Source of the DNA: Dactylosporangium sp. AC04546
GTDB taxonomy: Bacteria > Actinomycetota > Actinomycetes > Mycobacteriales > Micromonosporaceae
Reading direction: 5' to 3'
NCBI RefSeq assembly: GCF_022095675.1
Contig: NZ_JAHYSG010000151.1
Span: 1-24,461 of the forward strand
Length of the DNA stretch: 24,461 nucleotides
Shown: positions 13,576 to 22,730 of the stretch, piece by piece
Numbering within the stretch: the first letter of the stretch is position 1
How the letters are laid out: the number at the start of each line of letters is the position of its first letter
Notes under the pieces: model-generated
Database searches by the model: none
What the model was told of the DNA's origin: nothing
What the model saw: only the letters and a program-made list of their open reading frames with translations
Made by a program: the position numbers and the translations under genes

Positions 13576-14502
13576 TCAGTTCACGTGGACGGTACTGGTC
13601 GTCGCGTTGTCGGCCGGGTTCGCATCCGCGACCGCGGCCAGGCTCCGCATCGCGGTGACCGACACGGTCAGCTGGGCACCGTCCGCGGGCGGCTGGGTGG
13701 TCCAGATCACGATCGTGACGACCCGCTGCGTGCCCTTCGCGACCGGGTCGATCCGGCACGGCCACTCGGGGCTGCCGAAGCAGCCGATCGGCTGGCCGAG
13801 CACCCGCGGCGTGCCGGCGACCCCGGCCAGCGCGATGCCGACCTCGTCGTGCTCCGCGTCGGTCGCCCCGCTCACGGTGACCACCAGCTCACCGGTGTAC
13901 GTGCCGTCGCCGTTCGAGGTGAATTTCGTCGGCCCGGCCTGCACGGACAGGTCCGGCGTCGCGGCCGGCTGGTAGGTGCCCGGCTGGACACCGTTGCCCG
14001 TGCCCTGCAACCTGGCCCGGAACTGGGCCTGGTTGTTCGACGGCGAGGCGTCGGCCGGGCCACCGACGTTCTCGACCGTGATCGTCGCCGGCTCACTGAG
14101 GCGGGTCTTCGCCTGCGGTCCGGCCAGCGAGGTGAACCTGATGCGCAGGTCGCGCACCTCGCCGTTGGTCATCCCGCCCATCAGGGTGCACCGCAGCGCC
14201 CGGTCACCGTGCGCGGCGTCCGGGAAGCAGGTCTGCAGTTGCAGGTCCTGCTCGCCGGCGAACCGGATGCCCGCCGGCTGAGCCACGATCACGTCCACCG
14301 AGGCCGCCGCCTGGCCGCGGTACGTCAGCCGCACCGGCAGCACCCCCGCGTAGCCGCCGCCCTCCGCAAGCGTCAGCTGCGCCCTGCCCGTCGACACCGT
14401 GAGGTCGGACGCCGGCGGTTCGCCAGCCGCTGCCGGGCCGGCGAACGCGAACGCTCCTACGGTGGCGCCGACCGCGAGCGCCGCTCTCGTGAGTCGGAAC
14501 AT
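13576..14502 (-). CDS. Secreted two-domain beta-sandwich-like protein
   Basis: This 308-residue exported protein has no specific known function. It has a signal peptide (residues 1-26, ending GPAAA). Two domains follow with the same plan: about 31-164 starts SDLTVSTG, has cysteines in QTCFPDAAHGDRALRC, and ends DASPSNNQAQF; about 184-308 starts TPDLSVQAG, has GCFGSPEWPC, and ends DANPADNATT. The D-x-N/S-P-x-(D/N)-N endings resemble DUF11/CARDB-type Ig-like domains of bacterial surface proteins. The membrane protein at 11788-12996 ends in the same kind of domain. The start ATG has an AAGGAGG site 4 nt upstream. It is the first gene of the likely sigma-factor operon. Confidence 0.85.
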   Translation of the reverse strand: MFRLTRAALAVGATVGAFAFAGPAAAGEPPASDLTVSTGRAQLTLAEGGGYAGVLPVRLTYRGQAAASVDVIVAQPAGIRFAGEQDLQLQTCFPDAAHGDRALRCTLMGGMTNGEVRDLRIRFTSLAGPQAKTRLSEPATITVENVGGPADASPSNNQAQFRARLQGTGNGVQPGTYQPAATPDLSVQAGPTKFTSNGDGTYTGELVVTVSGATDAEHDEVGIALAGVAGTPRVLGQPIGCFGSPEWPCRIDPVAKGTQRVVTIVIWTTQPPADGAQLTVSVTAMRSLAAVADANPADNATTSTVHVN

Positions 14503-14551
14503 TGCTCCTCCTTGTCGTCGATTGACGCGCCATACACACCGCAGCGACGGG

Positions 14552-14567
14552 TCTCGTTGCAGCGAGA
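14552..14567. promoter_or_regulatory. 16-bp near-palindrome in a divergent promoter region
   Basis: TCTCGTTGCAGCGAGA is palindromic at 14 of 16 positions. It lies between the sigma-operon start (14502) and the divergent C45 gene (14664), about 50 bp upstream of the former. It could be an operator; no regulator is identified. Confidence 0.35.
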
Positions 14568-14645
14568 AGTGACGGCTACCCGACAGTTCTGCGTGGTTCG
14601 CCGGCAGCCCAGTCGGGCGGTCGAGGGTCGCGGACAGGGCGCCGT

Positions 14646-14658
14646 CACGCTTAGCGTG
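14646..14658 (+). promoter_or_regulatory. Inverted repeat and -10 box of the C45 gene
   Basis: CACGCTTAGCGTG is a perfect 5-3-5 inverted repeat. It contains TAGCGT (14652-14657), a TAnnnT -10 box ending 6 nt before the ATG at 14664. No ribosome-binding site is present, so a leaderless transcript is likely. A protein bound to the repeat would cover the -10. Confidence 0.45.
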
Positions 14659-14663
14659 CTTGC

Positions 14664-15749
14664 ATGAGCCTGCCGTTGCCGCTGGTCGTCGTGTCGGGCA
14701 CGCCGGGTGAGTGTGGAGTCGCCTACGGCAAGGCTGCCGCCGACCTCATCGGGCTGAACACCGCGAACTATCTGGAGCGGTTCGCGTCATCCGCCGGTCT
14801 CGATCGCCCCGCGGTGCGGCGGTACGGCGCACTCTTCCGTGAGGCGTCCCACGAGTACGCGCCGCGGGTCGCGGACATGCTCGACGGCGTGGCCGAGGGT
14901 GCCGACGTCGACGTGAACGAGATCTACGCGCTGAACGGCCGGTCGGAGCTCATGTACGCCGGGACGGAGTGCACGGCGATCGGCGTGCTCGATACACGCA
15001 CCGTCACCGGGCACACGCTGCTCGCTCAGAACTGGGACTGGCATCCGGCGCAGCGCCCGTACAGCCTCCTGCTCGCCACCCGCGACGAGCGCGGTTCGCA
15101 GGTGCTCGCGCTGACGGAGGCCGGGATGCTGGCCAAGGCCGGCCTGAACGACGCGGGCCTCGGGGTCTGCGTGAACCTGCTCGGGTCGTCGCGCGACCGG
15201 CGCTCCGGCGGCGTGCCGTACCACGTGCTGCTCCGGGCCGTGCTCGAAGCGCGCCTGCTGGGCGACGCGATCAAGGTCGCCTGCGCGACGCCGCGCTGTT
15301 CGAGCATCAACCTGCTGGTCGGTCAGGCATTTGCGGCGGGTGTACCGGGTGAGGTGCTCGACCTCGAGGTCGTGCCCGGTGACGTCGGCGTGCTCAACCC
15401 GGTCGACGGCGTGATCACGCACGCCAACCACATCGAGGCGGCACTGCCGGTCTTCGATGTCGTGCGCAACCTCGGGGGATCGACGTTCTTCCGCAGTGCG
15501 CGGGCGCGCCGGCTGCTCGGCGGTGAGCCGCTCGACGAGAAGCACCTGCAGGCGGTGCTGGCGGATCATGGCGGTTATCCACAGTCGATCTGCCGGCACG
15601 ACATCGACGCTCCTAGTGATGCCGAGCGATCGGAGTCGCTGTTCGGGGTACTGCTGGATCTGGATGAGCGTCGCATGACGATCACGCCCGGCCCGCCGTG
15701 CCAGGCGGACGCATCCCACGACATCCGACTTGCCGGACTTTTCGTGTGA
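14664..15749 (+). CDS. C45-family Ntn-hydrolase (acyl-CoA:6-APA acyltransferase-like)
   Basis: The family consists of Ntn-hydrolases that cleave themselves before a cysteine, which then acts as nucleophile on amide bonds. The type member is penicillin acyltransferase of fungi, but bacterial members mostly have unknown substrates. The 361-residue product has GTPGECGVAYG near the N-terminus, DMLDGVAEGADVDVNEIYALNGRSEL (71-96) and the processing site TE-C103 in GTECTAIG. These are followed by GHTLLAQNWDWHP (116-128) and GLNDAGLGVCVNLLGS, all typical. No signal peptide is visible, so it should act in the cytoplasm. It is monocistronic and divergent from the sigma-factor operon. The start ATG follows a TAGCGT box closely. 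Confidence 0.9.
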   Translation: MSLPLPLVVVSGTPGECGVAYGKAAADLIGLNTANYLERFASSAGLDRPAVRRYGALFREASHEYAPRVADMLDGVAEGADVDVNEIYALNGRSELMYAGTECTAIGVLDTRTVTGHTLLAQNWDWHPAQRPYSLLLATRDERGSQVLALTEAGMLAKAGLNDAGLGVCVNLLGSSRDRRSGGVPYHVLLRAVLEARLLGDAIKVACATPRCSSINLLVGQAFAAGVPGEVLDLEVVPGDVGVLNPVDGVITHANHIEAALPVFDVVRNLGGSTFFRSARARRLLGGEPLDEKHLQAVLADHGGYPQSICRHDIDAPSDAERSESLFGVLLDLDERRMTITPGPPCQADASHDIRLAGLFV

Positions 15750-16010
15750 TTTCAGGGTTTTTTCGGCCTCGCGCGCTCTTGTGTTACTCCTTAAATGTAT
15801 CTGTGCTGATCCCGCGTTTTTGATCTCCGCCGGAGCGGGTCTTCGCAGCTCATCGGTGCTTGCACAGGCATGTGCGCATGTTGCCCGCCTCCGGGCGTCT
15901 TAAGTCCCGGTCAGAGCGCTTCAGACGTGGGTTGTCCCTGTTCGGACCGGCTACTAGCTTCCGCTATCGACGCACGTGAGCCCCCACCTCGTCGGAATCG
16001 GGATTGCTAG
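15750..16010. other. Intergenic region upstream of the DUF1800 gene
   Basis: These 261 bp are clearly less GC-rich than the surroundings in their first half. They hold a T6 run (15758-15763) after the C45 stop without a convincing stem, a small GCCCG/CGGGC hairpin (15883-15896), and the promoter candidate listed next. I see no gene, tRNA or riboswitch that I can name. Confidence 0.5.
15932..15960 (+). promoter_or_regulatory. Promoter of the DUF1800-DUF1501 operon
   Basis: TTGTCC (15932-15937) and TAGCTT (15955-15960) are separated by exactly 17 bp, a good match to a housekeeping-type promoter. The predicted leader is about 44 nt, with a weak GGGA ribosome site before the ATG at 16011. Confidence 0.5.
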
Positions 16011-17954
16011 ATGAACGAGCGAGACGTGCCCAGAAGGCGCGGTGACCACGACCCGTACCGCGACTCGTACTACGAGTCCGGTTACGAGGACCAGACCGGC
16101 TACATGCGCGCCGATCGTGGCGGCTCCGGCCCGCACTTCTACGACCCGGGTGCGGTGTCCCGCGGCCGCGGCCCGCTGCCGGACCTCGAGGACGAGGCCG
16201 ACTACGAGGACGAGTCGTCCAACTGGCGGCGCCGCACCGCGATGATCGCCATCGGCGGCGGCGCGGCCGCGCTGATCGGCGGCGGCGCCTACGCCGTCAC
16301 CCAGTTCTTCGGCGAGGGCACCCGGACCGAGCCCGCCGAGGCCGAGACCCCCGTCGACACCGCCGCCCCCGCCTACGTCGACCAGAACCAGAGCCTGATG
16401 AACGGCCAGGCCGGCCTCGGCGTCCGCAAGAACACCCCGACCACCGGCACCACGTTCGGCACCGCCGCCGACGCCGCCAAGAACGCCGTCGTGGTCGGCA
16501 ACACCGTGCTGCCGAAGAAGGACCCGGTCCGCCACCTGGCCAGTCGGCTCACCTTCGGGCCGAACTCGAAGACGATCAGCGACATCAACAAGCTCGGGAT
16601 CAACGGCTGGATCGCCAAGCAGCTCAAGCCTGAGACGATCCCGCTGACCCGCGGCGAGCAGAAGGCCGACGCCGAGCTGGTCACCTGGAACATGACGTAC
16701 GAGCAGCTCAAGGCGCAGCAGGGCGACCTGGACAAGAAGGGCGTCAAGGCCGACAACCAGAACGTCCAGTACGCCATCGCCAAGCAGCTGTTCTCCGACC
16801 GGCAGCTGTTCGAGATGATGGTCGACTTCTTCGGCGACTACCTGCACGTCTCCGCCTTCCACGACGGGAACGAGCTGGTGCGGGCCGCCTTCGAGCGGGA
16901 CGTGATCCGCAAGCACGCGCTCGGCAACTACGTCGACATGTTCCTCGCCGCCAACAGCCACCCGGCGCTGCTGCGGTACCTCGACCAGCAGGCCTCCACC
17001 AAGGACCAGATCAACGAGAACCTGGCCCGCGAGAACCTCGAGCTCTACACCGTGGGCGCGTTCAACGGGTACACCGAGGTCGACGTCCGGCAGGCCGCCA
17101 TGCTCCAGACGGGTCGCAGCATCCGCGACGGCAAGTACGTCTACCGGCCCGAGCAGCACTACGTCGGCCCGGTGAAGATCATGGGCTTCTCGCACGCGAA
17201 CCCCACCGCCGAGGGCGGCGAGGCGGTGCAGGAGGCGTACTTCCGCTACATCGCGCTGCACCCGAACACCGCGCGGTACATGGCGCAGAACCTCGCGACC
17301 CGGTTCGTCTCGGACACGCCGCCGAAGACGCTGGTCGACGCGATGGCGAAGACCTACATCGACAAGAAGAGCAACATCCCCGCCGTCCTCATGACGATGC
17401 TGACGCGCACCGAGTTCTGGGCCTCGGTCGGCCAGAAGGTGCGCCGCCCCGGCGAGTACCTCACCGCCACCTACCGGGCGCTGGACGTCAACCCCGACGC
17501 GCCGGCCGGCTTCACGTCGAACAACACGAACGTGAGCCCGATGGTGCAGGGCCTGGCCGACGTCATGCGGAAGCTGGAGGAGTACGGCCACGCGCCGATG
17601 GAGCTGCCGACCCCCAACGGCTACCCCGACGTGTACGTCGCGTGGACCTCGGCCGGGACCATGGTCAACCAGTGGAACGACGCCTACAACGCCGTCGTCG
17701 GCGGCCGTAAGCAGTTCACCTGGCAGAAGCCGGAGGCGCTGATCGCCAGCCCGCCGGCGACCGCGGGCGCGTACCTCGATGCGCTGAGCAAGAAGCTCAT
17801 CAACGTCACGCTCGACACCGCGCGCAAGAACGCGATCCTGAAGATCGCCGGCCCGAACGTCACGGCCGCCACGCCGGTCGACGCGACGTTCAACGGCGCG
17901 ATCGCCGCGGTCGTGCGGGCCCTGTTCGCCACTCCCCACCACCACCTCCGGTAG
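16011..17954 (+). CDS. DUF1800 family membrane-anchored protein
   Basis: DUF1800 proteins are exported proteins of unknown activity, nearly always encoded beside a DUF1501 protein, as here. The 647-residue product has an unusual N-terminal tail of about 70 residues rich in Tyr, Asp, Glu and Arg (DPYRDSYYESGYED), then RRR and one membrane helix (about 76-98). The DUF1800 region begins about residue 170 (DPVRHLASRLTFGP). It includes ENLARENLELYTVGAFNGYTEVDVRQAA, in which the family's arrangement of acidic and aromatic residues is visible, then a second conserved region with ALHPNTARYMAQNLATRFV and a C-terminal helical part ending HHHLR. The tail would be cytoplasmic and the rest outside. The DUF1501 gene follows after 9 bp. 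Confidence 0.9.
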   Translation: MNERDVPRRRGDHDPYRDSYYESGYEDQTGYMRADRGGSGPHFYDPGAVSRGRGPLPDLEDEADYEDESSNWRRRTAMIAIGGGAAALIGGGAYAVTQFFGEGTRTEPAEAETPVDTAAPAYVDQNQSLMNGQAGLGVRKNTPTTGTTFGTAADAAKNAVVVGNTVLPKKDPVRHLASRLTFGPNSKTISDINKLGINGWIAKQLKPETIPLTRGEQKADAELVTWNMTYEQLKAQQGDLDKKGVKADNQNVQYAIAKQLFSDRQLFEMMVDFFGDYLHVSAFHDGNELVRAAFERDVIRKHALGNYVDMFLAANSHPALLRYLDQQASTKDQINENLARENLELYTVGAFNGYTEVDVRQAAMLQTGRSIRDGKYVYRPEQHYVGPVKIMGFSHANPTAEGGEAVQEAYFRYIALHPNTARYMAQNLATRFVSDTPPKTLVDAMAKTYIDKKSNIPAVLMTMLTRTEFWASVGQKVRRPGEYLTATYRALDVNPDAPAGFTSNNTNVSPMVQGLADVMRKLEEYGHAPMELPTPNGYPDVYVAWTSAGTMVNQWNDAYNAVVGGRKQFTWQKPEALIASPPATAGAYLDALSKKLINVTLDTARKNAILKIAGPNVTAATPVDATFNGAIAAVVRALFATPHHHLR

Positions 17955-17963
17955 GCGCTGATC

Positions 17964-19343
17964 ATGGAGAAGAACGTGCACCGTTCGCTGCATCCCGAGT
18001 GCCCTGACCTGCTTCGCCTGGGTCCCAACCGGTTCGAGGCGGCGCTGCGGGCCGAGGCCGTGGCGGTCAAGGAGGAGCAGAAGGCCGTTCGCGACCAGTA
18101 CCTCGACCTCGCCCGCCAGGAGGACGAGCAGGAAGAGGGTAAGGGCGTGACCCGCCGGCGGTTCTTCGTCGGCGCGGCGGCGACCACGACGGCGCTGGCG
18201 ACCAGCCAGTTCATCACCACGCAGGCGTCGTTCGCGGCCACCCCGACCGGCACCCTGATCCACGTGTTCCTCTACGGCGGCGCCGACGGCCTGTCGCTGT
18301 TCGCGCCCATGAACGACCCTGTGCTCCAGCGCGTCCGCCCGTCGTTCACGCTGGCGGAGAACACCTCGATCCCGCTGGAGCGCGGCTTCGGCCTCAACGA
18401 GTCGTTCGCGCCGCTGAAGAAGTACCTCGACGCCGGCCAGCTCGCTTTCATCCCCGCCGTCAGCGACCGGCGGCTCGACCGCAGCCACTTCGCGGCCACG
18501 GACATCTGCCAGCTCGGTGGCCTGCCCGCCGAGACGGGTGGCATGGGCTGGCTGACGAACCTGGCCGACAAGCTCGGCCCCGGCACGGCGTTCCGCGCGA
18601 TCGGCATCGGCTCGACCCTGCCGCGCTCCCTGGTCGGCGGCGGTGGCGCCCTGGCCCTGTCGAACGTCGGCGCCCTGAACGTCAACGGTGACGGCAAGTT
18701 CAAGCAGCCCACCGTCGACGCGATCAAGACGCTGTTCACGGGCGTCAACCACCCGATCGAGAGCCCGGTCCGCGCCGGCATCGACGCCCTGACCCTGGCC
18801 CAGAAGCTGGCCCAGGAGGGCTACACGCCGGCGAACGACGTCCGGTACACCGGGGTCGGCAACGCGTTCAAGGAGCTCGCCCAGCTGATCAAGGGCGGCG
18901 CCAACGTCCGCATCGCCACGGTCGGCATGGGCGGCTGGGACACCCACGAGGGCCAGGGCACCCGCGGCGGCTACGTGGCCCGCCACTTCGGCGAGCTGGC
19001 CACGGGCATGGCGTCGTTCTTCGACGACCTGGGCCCCGACCTGGCCTCGAACGTGACGATCATGGTCTCCAGCGAGTTCGGCCGCCGCGTGGCCGAGAAC
19101 GGCAGCGGCACCGACCACGGCCACGGCGGCGGCGTGGTGGTCCTCTCGGGCAAGAAGCTGGCAGGCAAGGTGATCGGCACCTGGAACGGCACCGGCACCC
19201 TGGTCAACGGCGACCTCCCCGAGATGAACAACATGTTCAGCGTGTTCGGCTCGGTGGCCCAGGGCCGCTTCGGCCTGACCAACGCCGAGGTGGGCCTGAT
19301 CTTCCCCAGGCAGACGTACACCCCGCTGAAGGTCTACGCGTAG
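17964..19343 (+). CDS. DUF1501 family Tat-exported protein
   Basis: DUF1501 belongs to the alkaline-phosphatase/sulfatase-like fold group; its substrate is unknown. The 459-residue product carries a Tat signal, TRRRFFVGAAATTTALATS (residues 63-81), with a cleavage site near ASFAA (88-92). The mature part starts TLIHVFLYGGADGLSLFAP and contains DRSHFAATDI, MGGWDTHEGQG and SSEFGRRVAENGSGTDHGHGG, the metal-binding-like Asp/His motifs of the family. About 62 residues precede the twin arginines. They are soluble, charged and partly helical (PECPDLLRLGPNRFEAALRAE), and appear genuine because their codon use matches the rest. Export with the DUF1800 protein suggests a joint envelope or extracellular role, which is inference. 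Confidence 0.92.
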   Translation: MEKNVHRSLHPECPDLLRLGPNRFEAALRAEAVAVKEEQKAVRDQYLDLARQEDEQEEGKGVTRRRFFVGAAATTTALATSQFITTQASFAATPTGTLIHVFLYGGADGLSLFAPMNDPVLQRVRPSFTLAENTSIPLERGFGLNESFAPLKKYLDAGQLAFIPAVSDRRLDRSHFAATDICQLGGLPAETGGMGWLTNLADKLGPGTAFRAIGIGSTLPRSLVGGGGALALSNVGALNVNGDGKFKQPTVDAIKTLFTGVNHPIESPVRAGIDALTLAQKLAQEGYTPANDVRYTGVGNAFKELAQLIKGGANVRIATVGMGGWDTHEGQGTRGGYVARHFGELATGMASFFDDLGPDLASNVTIMVSSEFGRRVAENGSGTDHGHGGGVVVLSGKKLAGKVIGTWNGTGTLVNGDLPEMNNMFSVFGSVAQGRFGLTNAEVGLIFPRQTYTPLKVYA

Positions 19344-19360
19344 CTCCACCTACGCGTGCA

Positions 19361-19391
19361 GAGGGCGGCCCCGGTCCCGGGGGCCGCCCTC
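19361..19391 (+). terminator. Strong terminator of the DUF1800-DUF1501 operon
   Basis: GAGGGCGGCCCC (19361-19372) pairs perfectly with GGGGCCGCCCTC (19380-19391) around a 7-nt loop, 18 nt after the DUF1501 stop. There is no T-tract. Confidence 0.8.
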
Positions 19392-19414
19392 AACCACGTC
19401 CGGCCGGGGCCTTC

Positions 19415-19470
19415 CATGATCAAGGGAAGGATCTGGCTGCTATGACGACCAGATGTTTCCCTTGATCATG
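19415..19470. repeat. Palindromic intergenic element with 22-bp arms
   Basis: The left arm (19415-19436) and right arm (19449-19470) are inverted copies that match at 20 of 22 positions. The outer 14 bp (CATGATCAAGGGAA) are perfect, and the loop is 12 nt. Three GATC sites lie in it: one in each outer arm and one in the inner left arm (GGATCTGG). It sits just past the operon terminator. The form fits a REP-like or MITE-like dispersed intergenic element. No protein-coding function is apparent. Confidence 0.75.
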
Positions 19471-19492
19471 GGCGCGCATCTTGTGGCGTGGA

Positions 19493-19700
19493 GGCTGCGG
19501 CCTGACCGACCAGAGCGAGGGGTGCGGGCGTCTCACCGCGGACCCTGCGAGCCGCCCACAACGTGAGGACTGCGGGCATCTCGCGCCGCGGACATTGCGG
19601 GGCATCCGGCTGTGGCTTGACCGACCACAGCGAGGGGCGCGGGCATCTCACCGCGCGGACCTTGCGGCCCCCGCAACCGTGAGAGGTGCGGGCGTCAGGC
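19493..19700. repeat. Degenerate GC-rich tandem repeats in a gene-free stretch
   Basis: A unit of about 57-60 bp at 19493-19549 recurs at 19608-19667; both contain GACCGACCA, AGCGAGGGG and GCGGGC(A/G)TCTCACCGCG. A partial copy lies at 19563-19600 and a trace at 19677-19697. Differences between copies are mostly transitions. Frames through the block give fragments such as PSLWSVKPQP and PSLWSVRPQP on the minus strand, which look like repeat translation rather than a gene. The remaining gap up to 19845 holds only the hairpin listed next. Confidence 0.65.
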
Positions 19701-19747
19701 GCGGCCGGAGGGCGCGGGTCCTTGGGGCGACGGCGATGGCAGCGTCC

Positions 19748-19777
19748 GTGGGGCCGCTCCGGATGGAGCGGCCCCAC
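19748..19777 (-). terminator. Terminator hairpin downstream of acsA
   Basis: GTGGGGCCGCTCC (19748-19760) pairs perfectly with GGAGCGGCCCCAC (19765-19777) around a 4-nt loop (ggat). It lies about 70 nt past the acsA stop on the minus strand. It has no T-tract and could act in both directions. Confidence 0.65.
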
Positions 19778-19844
19778 GAGCGGTGTCTGGCGGGAGCTAC
19801 GGTCGTGCCTTGCACGGGCCCGAGTCATCGCTCTCTGTTTGGAG

Positions 19845-21809
<1,965 letters not shown>

Positions 21810-21911
21810 CGGTGATGGCTCCTCGATGTGGTCCAGCTCTCGCAAGCAGGCTAGTTGGGGGGTGTGACAAGAAGCGAGGTTTCTGCGCTGAGCGGCTGCT
21901 GTGAAGCGCCG

Positions 21912-21925
21912 GGTTTCTCTAAACC
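21912..21925. promoter_or_regulatory. Inverted repeat between acsA and the Fic-like gene
   Basis: GGTTTCTCTAAACC is a perfect 5-4-5 inverted repeat in a relatively AT-rich part of the 149-bp divergent spacer. It lies 22 bp upstream of the Fic-like gene's -10 box. It is a possible operator; the regulator is unknown. Confidence 0.35.
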
Positions 21926-21946
21926 TTGTTTACATTAGCGGCACGA

Positions 21947-21952
21947 TACCGT
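21947..21952 (+). promoter_or_regulatory. Putative -10 box of the Fic-like gene
   Basis: TACCGT ends 6 nt before the GTG at 21959. TTGTTT (21926-21931) could be the -35 with a short 15-bp spacer. There is no ribosome site before any of the clustered GTG codons, fitting a leaderless transcript. Confidence 0.4.
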
Positions 21953-21958
21953 CTGGTG

Positions 21959-22702
21959 GTGCCAGTGGATCCGCTCGCTCAGTTGCTTGACCTCGCCGAT
22001 GTGGCGCCCGCCTTCGACCAGGCCCGGGCCGCGGTCGACGCCGCCATGCGCAACCGTGCGCTGCGCCGCTCCGGGGGCCCCGTGGCCGCCGAGGTCGCGC
22101 TGCGCACCTCGGTCGCCAGTGCCGCGCTCGACACGCACGGGTTCGACCTGGAGGGCGTCCGGGCGGGCGTGGTCACCGACCCGGTCGTGCACGGCGCGCT
22201 GCGCGCGACGGCCGCCCTGGACGGGCTGACGGCCACCTGGGGGCGTGCTCCCCGGCAGGTGCTGGCCAAGCTGCACACGCTGGCCGCGCGGGACGTGGTG
22301 GCGGCCGCCGACCTGGGGCGCCCGGTGGACCCGCAGGCGGTGCCCCGCCTCGACGCGCTGGCGGCGCTGATCACGGGCGGCACGTCGGTTCCGGTGCTGC
22401 TGCAAGCGGCAGTGGTACACGCTGAGCTGCTGGCCTTGAAGGCGTTCTCGGGGCCGAACGGGGTCGTGGCCCGGGCCGCGGGGCGGCTCGTCCTGATCGC
22501 CGGCGGGCTGGACCCGCGGGGCCTGCTCGCCATGGACGTGGGGCACAGGAGCCGGGAGCCGGAGTACGTGGGGTCGGCCAACGCGTACGCGACGGGCACG
22601 CCGGACGGGGTGCGGTCCTGGCTGCGCCACTATGCGGCGGCGGTCGAGCGGGCGGCGGAGGAGCTGACCGAGATCTGCGAGACGGCCGCGGACCGGGGGT
22701 AG
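21959..22702 (+). CDS. Fic-domain-like protein with eroded active-site motif
   Basis: Fic proteins usually transfer AMP or other groups to target proteins using the motif HPFxxGN(G/K)R. The 247-residue product has the all-helical Fic layout. The region SVASAALDTHGFDLEGV (51-67) resembles the helix that carries the inhibitory (S/T)xxxE(G/N) motif. VLAKLHTLAARDVV lies at 101-114. At the active-site position it has LKAFSGPNGVVAR (160-172): the F, N and G remain but the histidine and final arginine are lost. Catalysis of standard Fic chemistry is therefore unlikely. Start choice is uncertain among GTG 21956, 21959 and 21965 and TTG 21926. The final codons form one arm of the shared terminator with the convergent gene. 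The Fic assignment is by motif alignment and is tentative. Confidence 0.8.
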   Translation: MPVDPLAQLLDLADVAPAFDQARAAVDAAMRNRALRRSGGPVAAEVALRTSVASAALDTHGFDLEGVRAGVVTDPVVHGALRATAALDGLTATWGRAPRQVLAKLHTLAARDVVAAADLGRPVDPQAVPRLDALAALITGGTSVPVLLQAAVVHAELLALKAFSGPNGVVARAAGRLVLIAGGLDPRGLLAMDVGHRSREPEYVGSANAYATGTPDGVRSWLRHYAAAVERAAEELTEICETAADRG

Positions 22703-22724
22703 TGCTACCGCGGCCGTCTCGCAG
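22675..22724. terminator. Shared bidirectional terminator of two convergent genes
   Basis: A 17-bp perfect stem (22675-22691 with 22708-22724, core GAGACGGCCGCGG) encloses a 16-nt loop containing the Fic-like gene's stop codon. It lies between that gene and the convergent small membrane protein gene, so it can end both transcripts. Confidence 0.8.
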
Positions 22725-22730
22725 GCCGGA

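Noticed and set aside
15750..16010. Possible riboswitch in the long leader region before the DUF1800 gene
   Set aside because: The likely promoter at 15932-15960 leaves only about 44 nt of leader, and I find no known riboswitch core.
15954..19349. Antisense open frame of 1131 codons opposite the DUF1800-DUF1501 operon
   Set aside because: Both sense genes are recognisable families. The antisense translation is repetitive Val/Arg/Asp/Gly-rich sequence produced by GC-rich codon phase.
19466..19828. Minus-strand frame of 120 codons in the repeat block
   Set aside because: Its repeated PSLWSV-PQP fragments follow the DNA repeat period, there is no ribosome site, and the hairpin after acsA lies within it.
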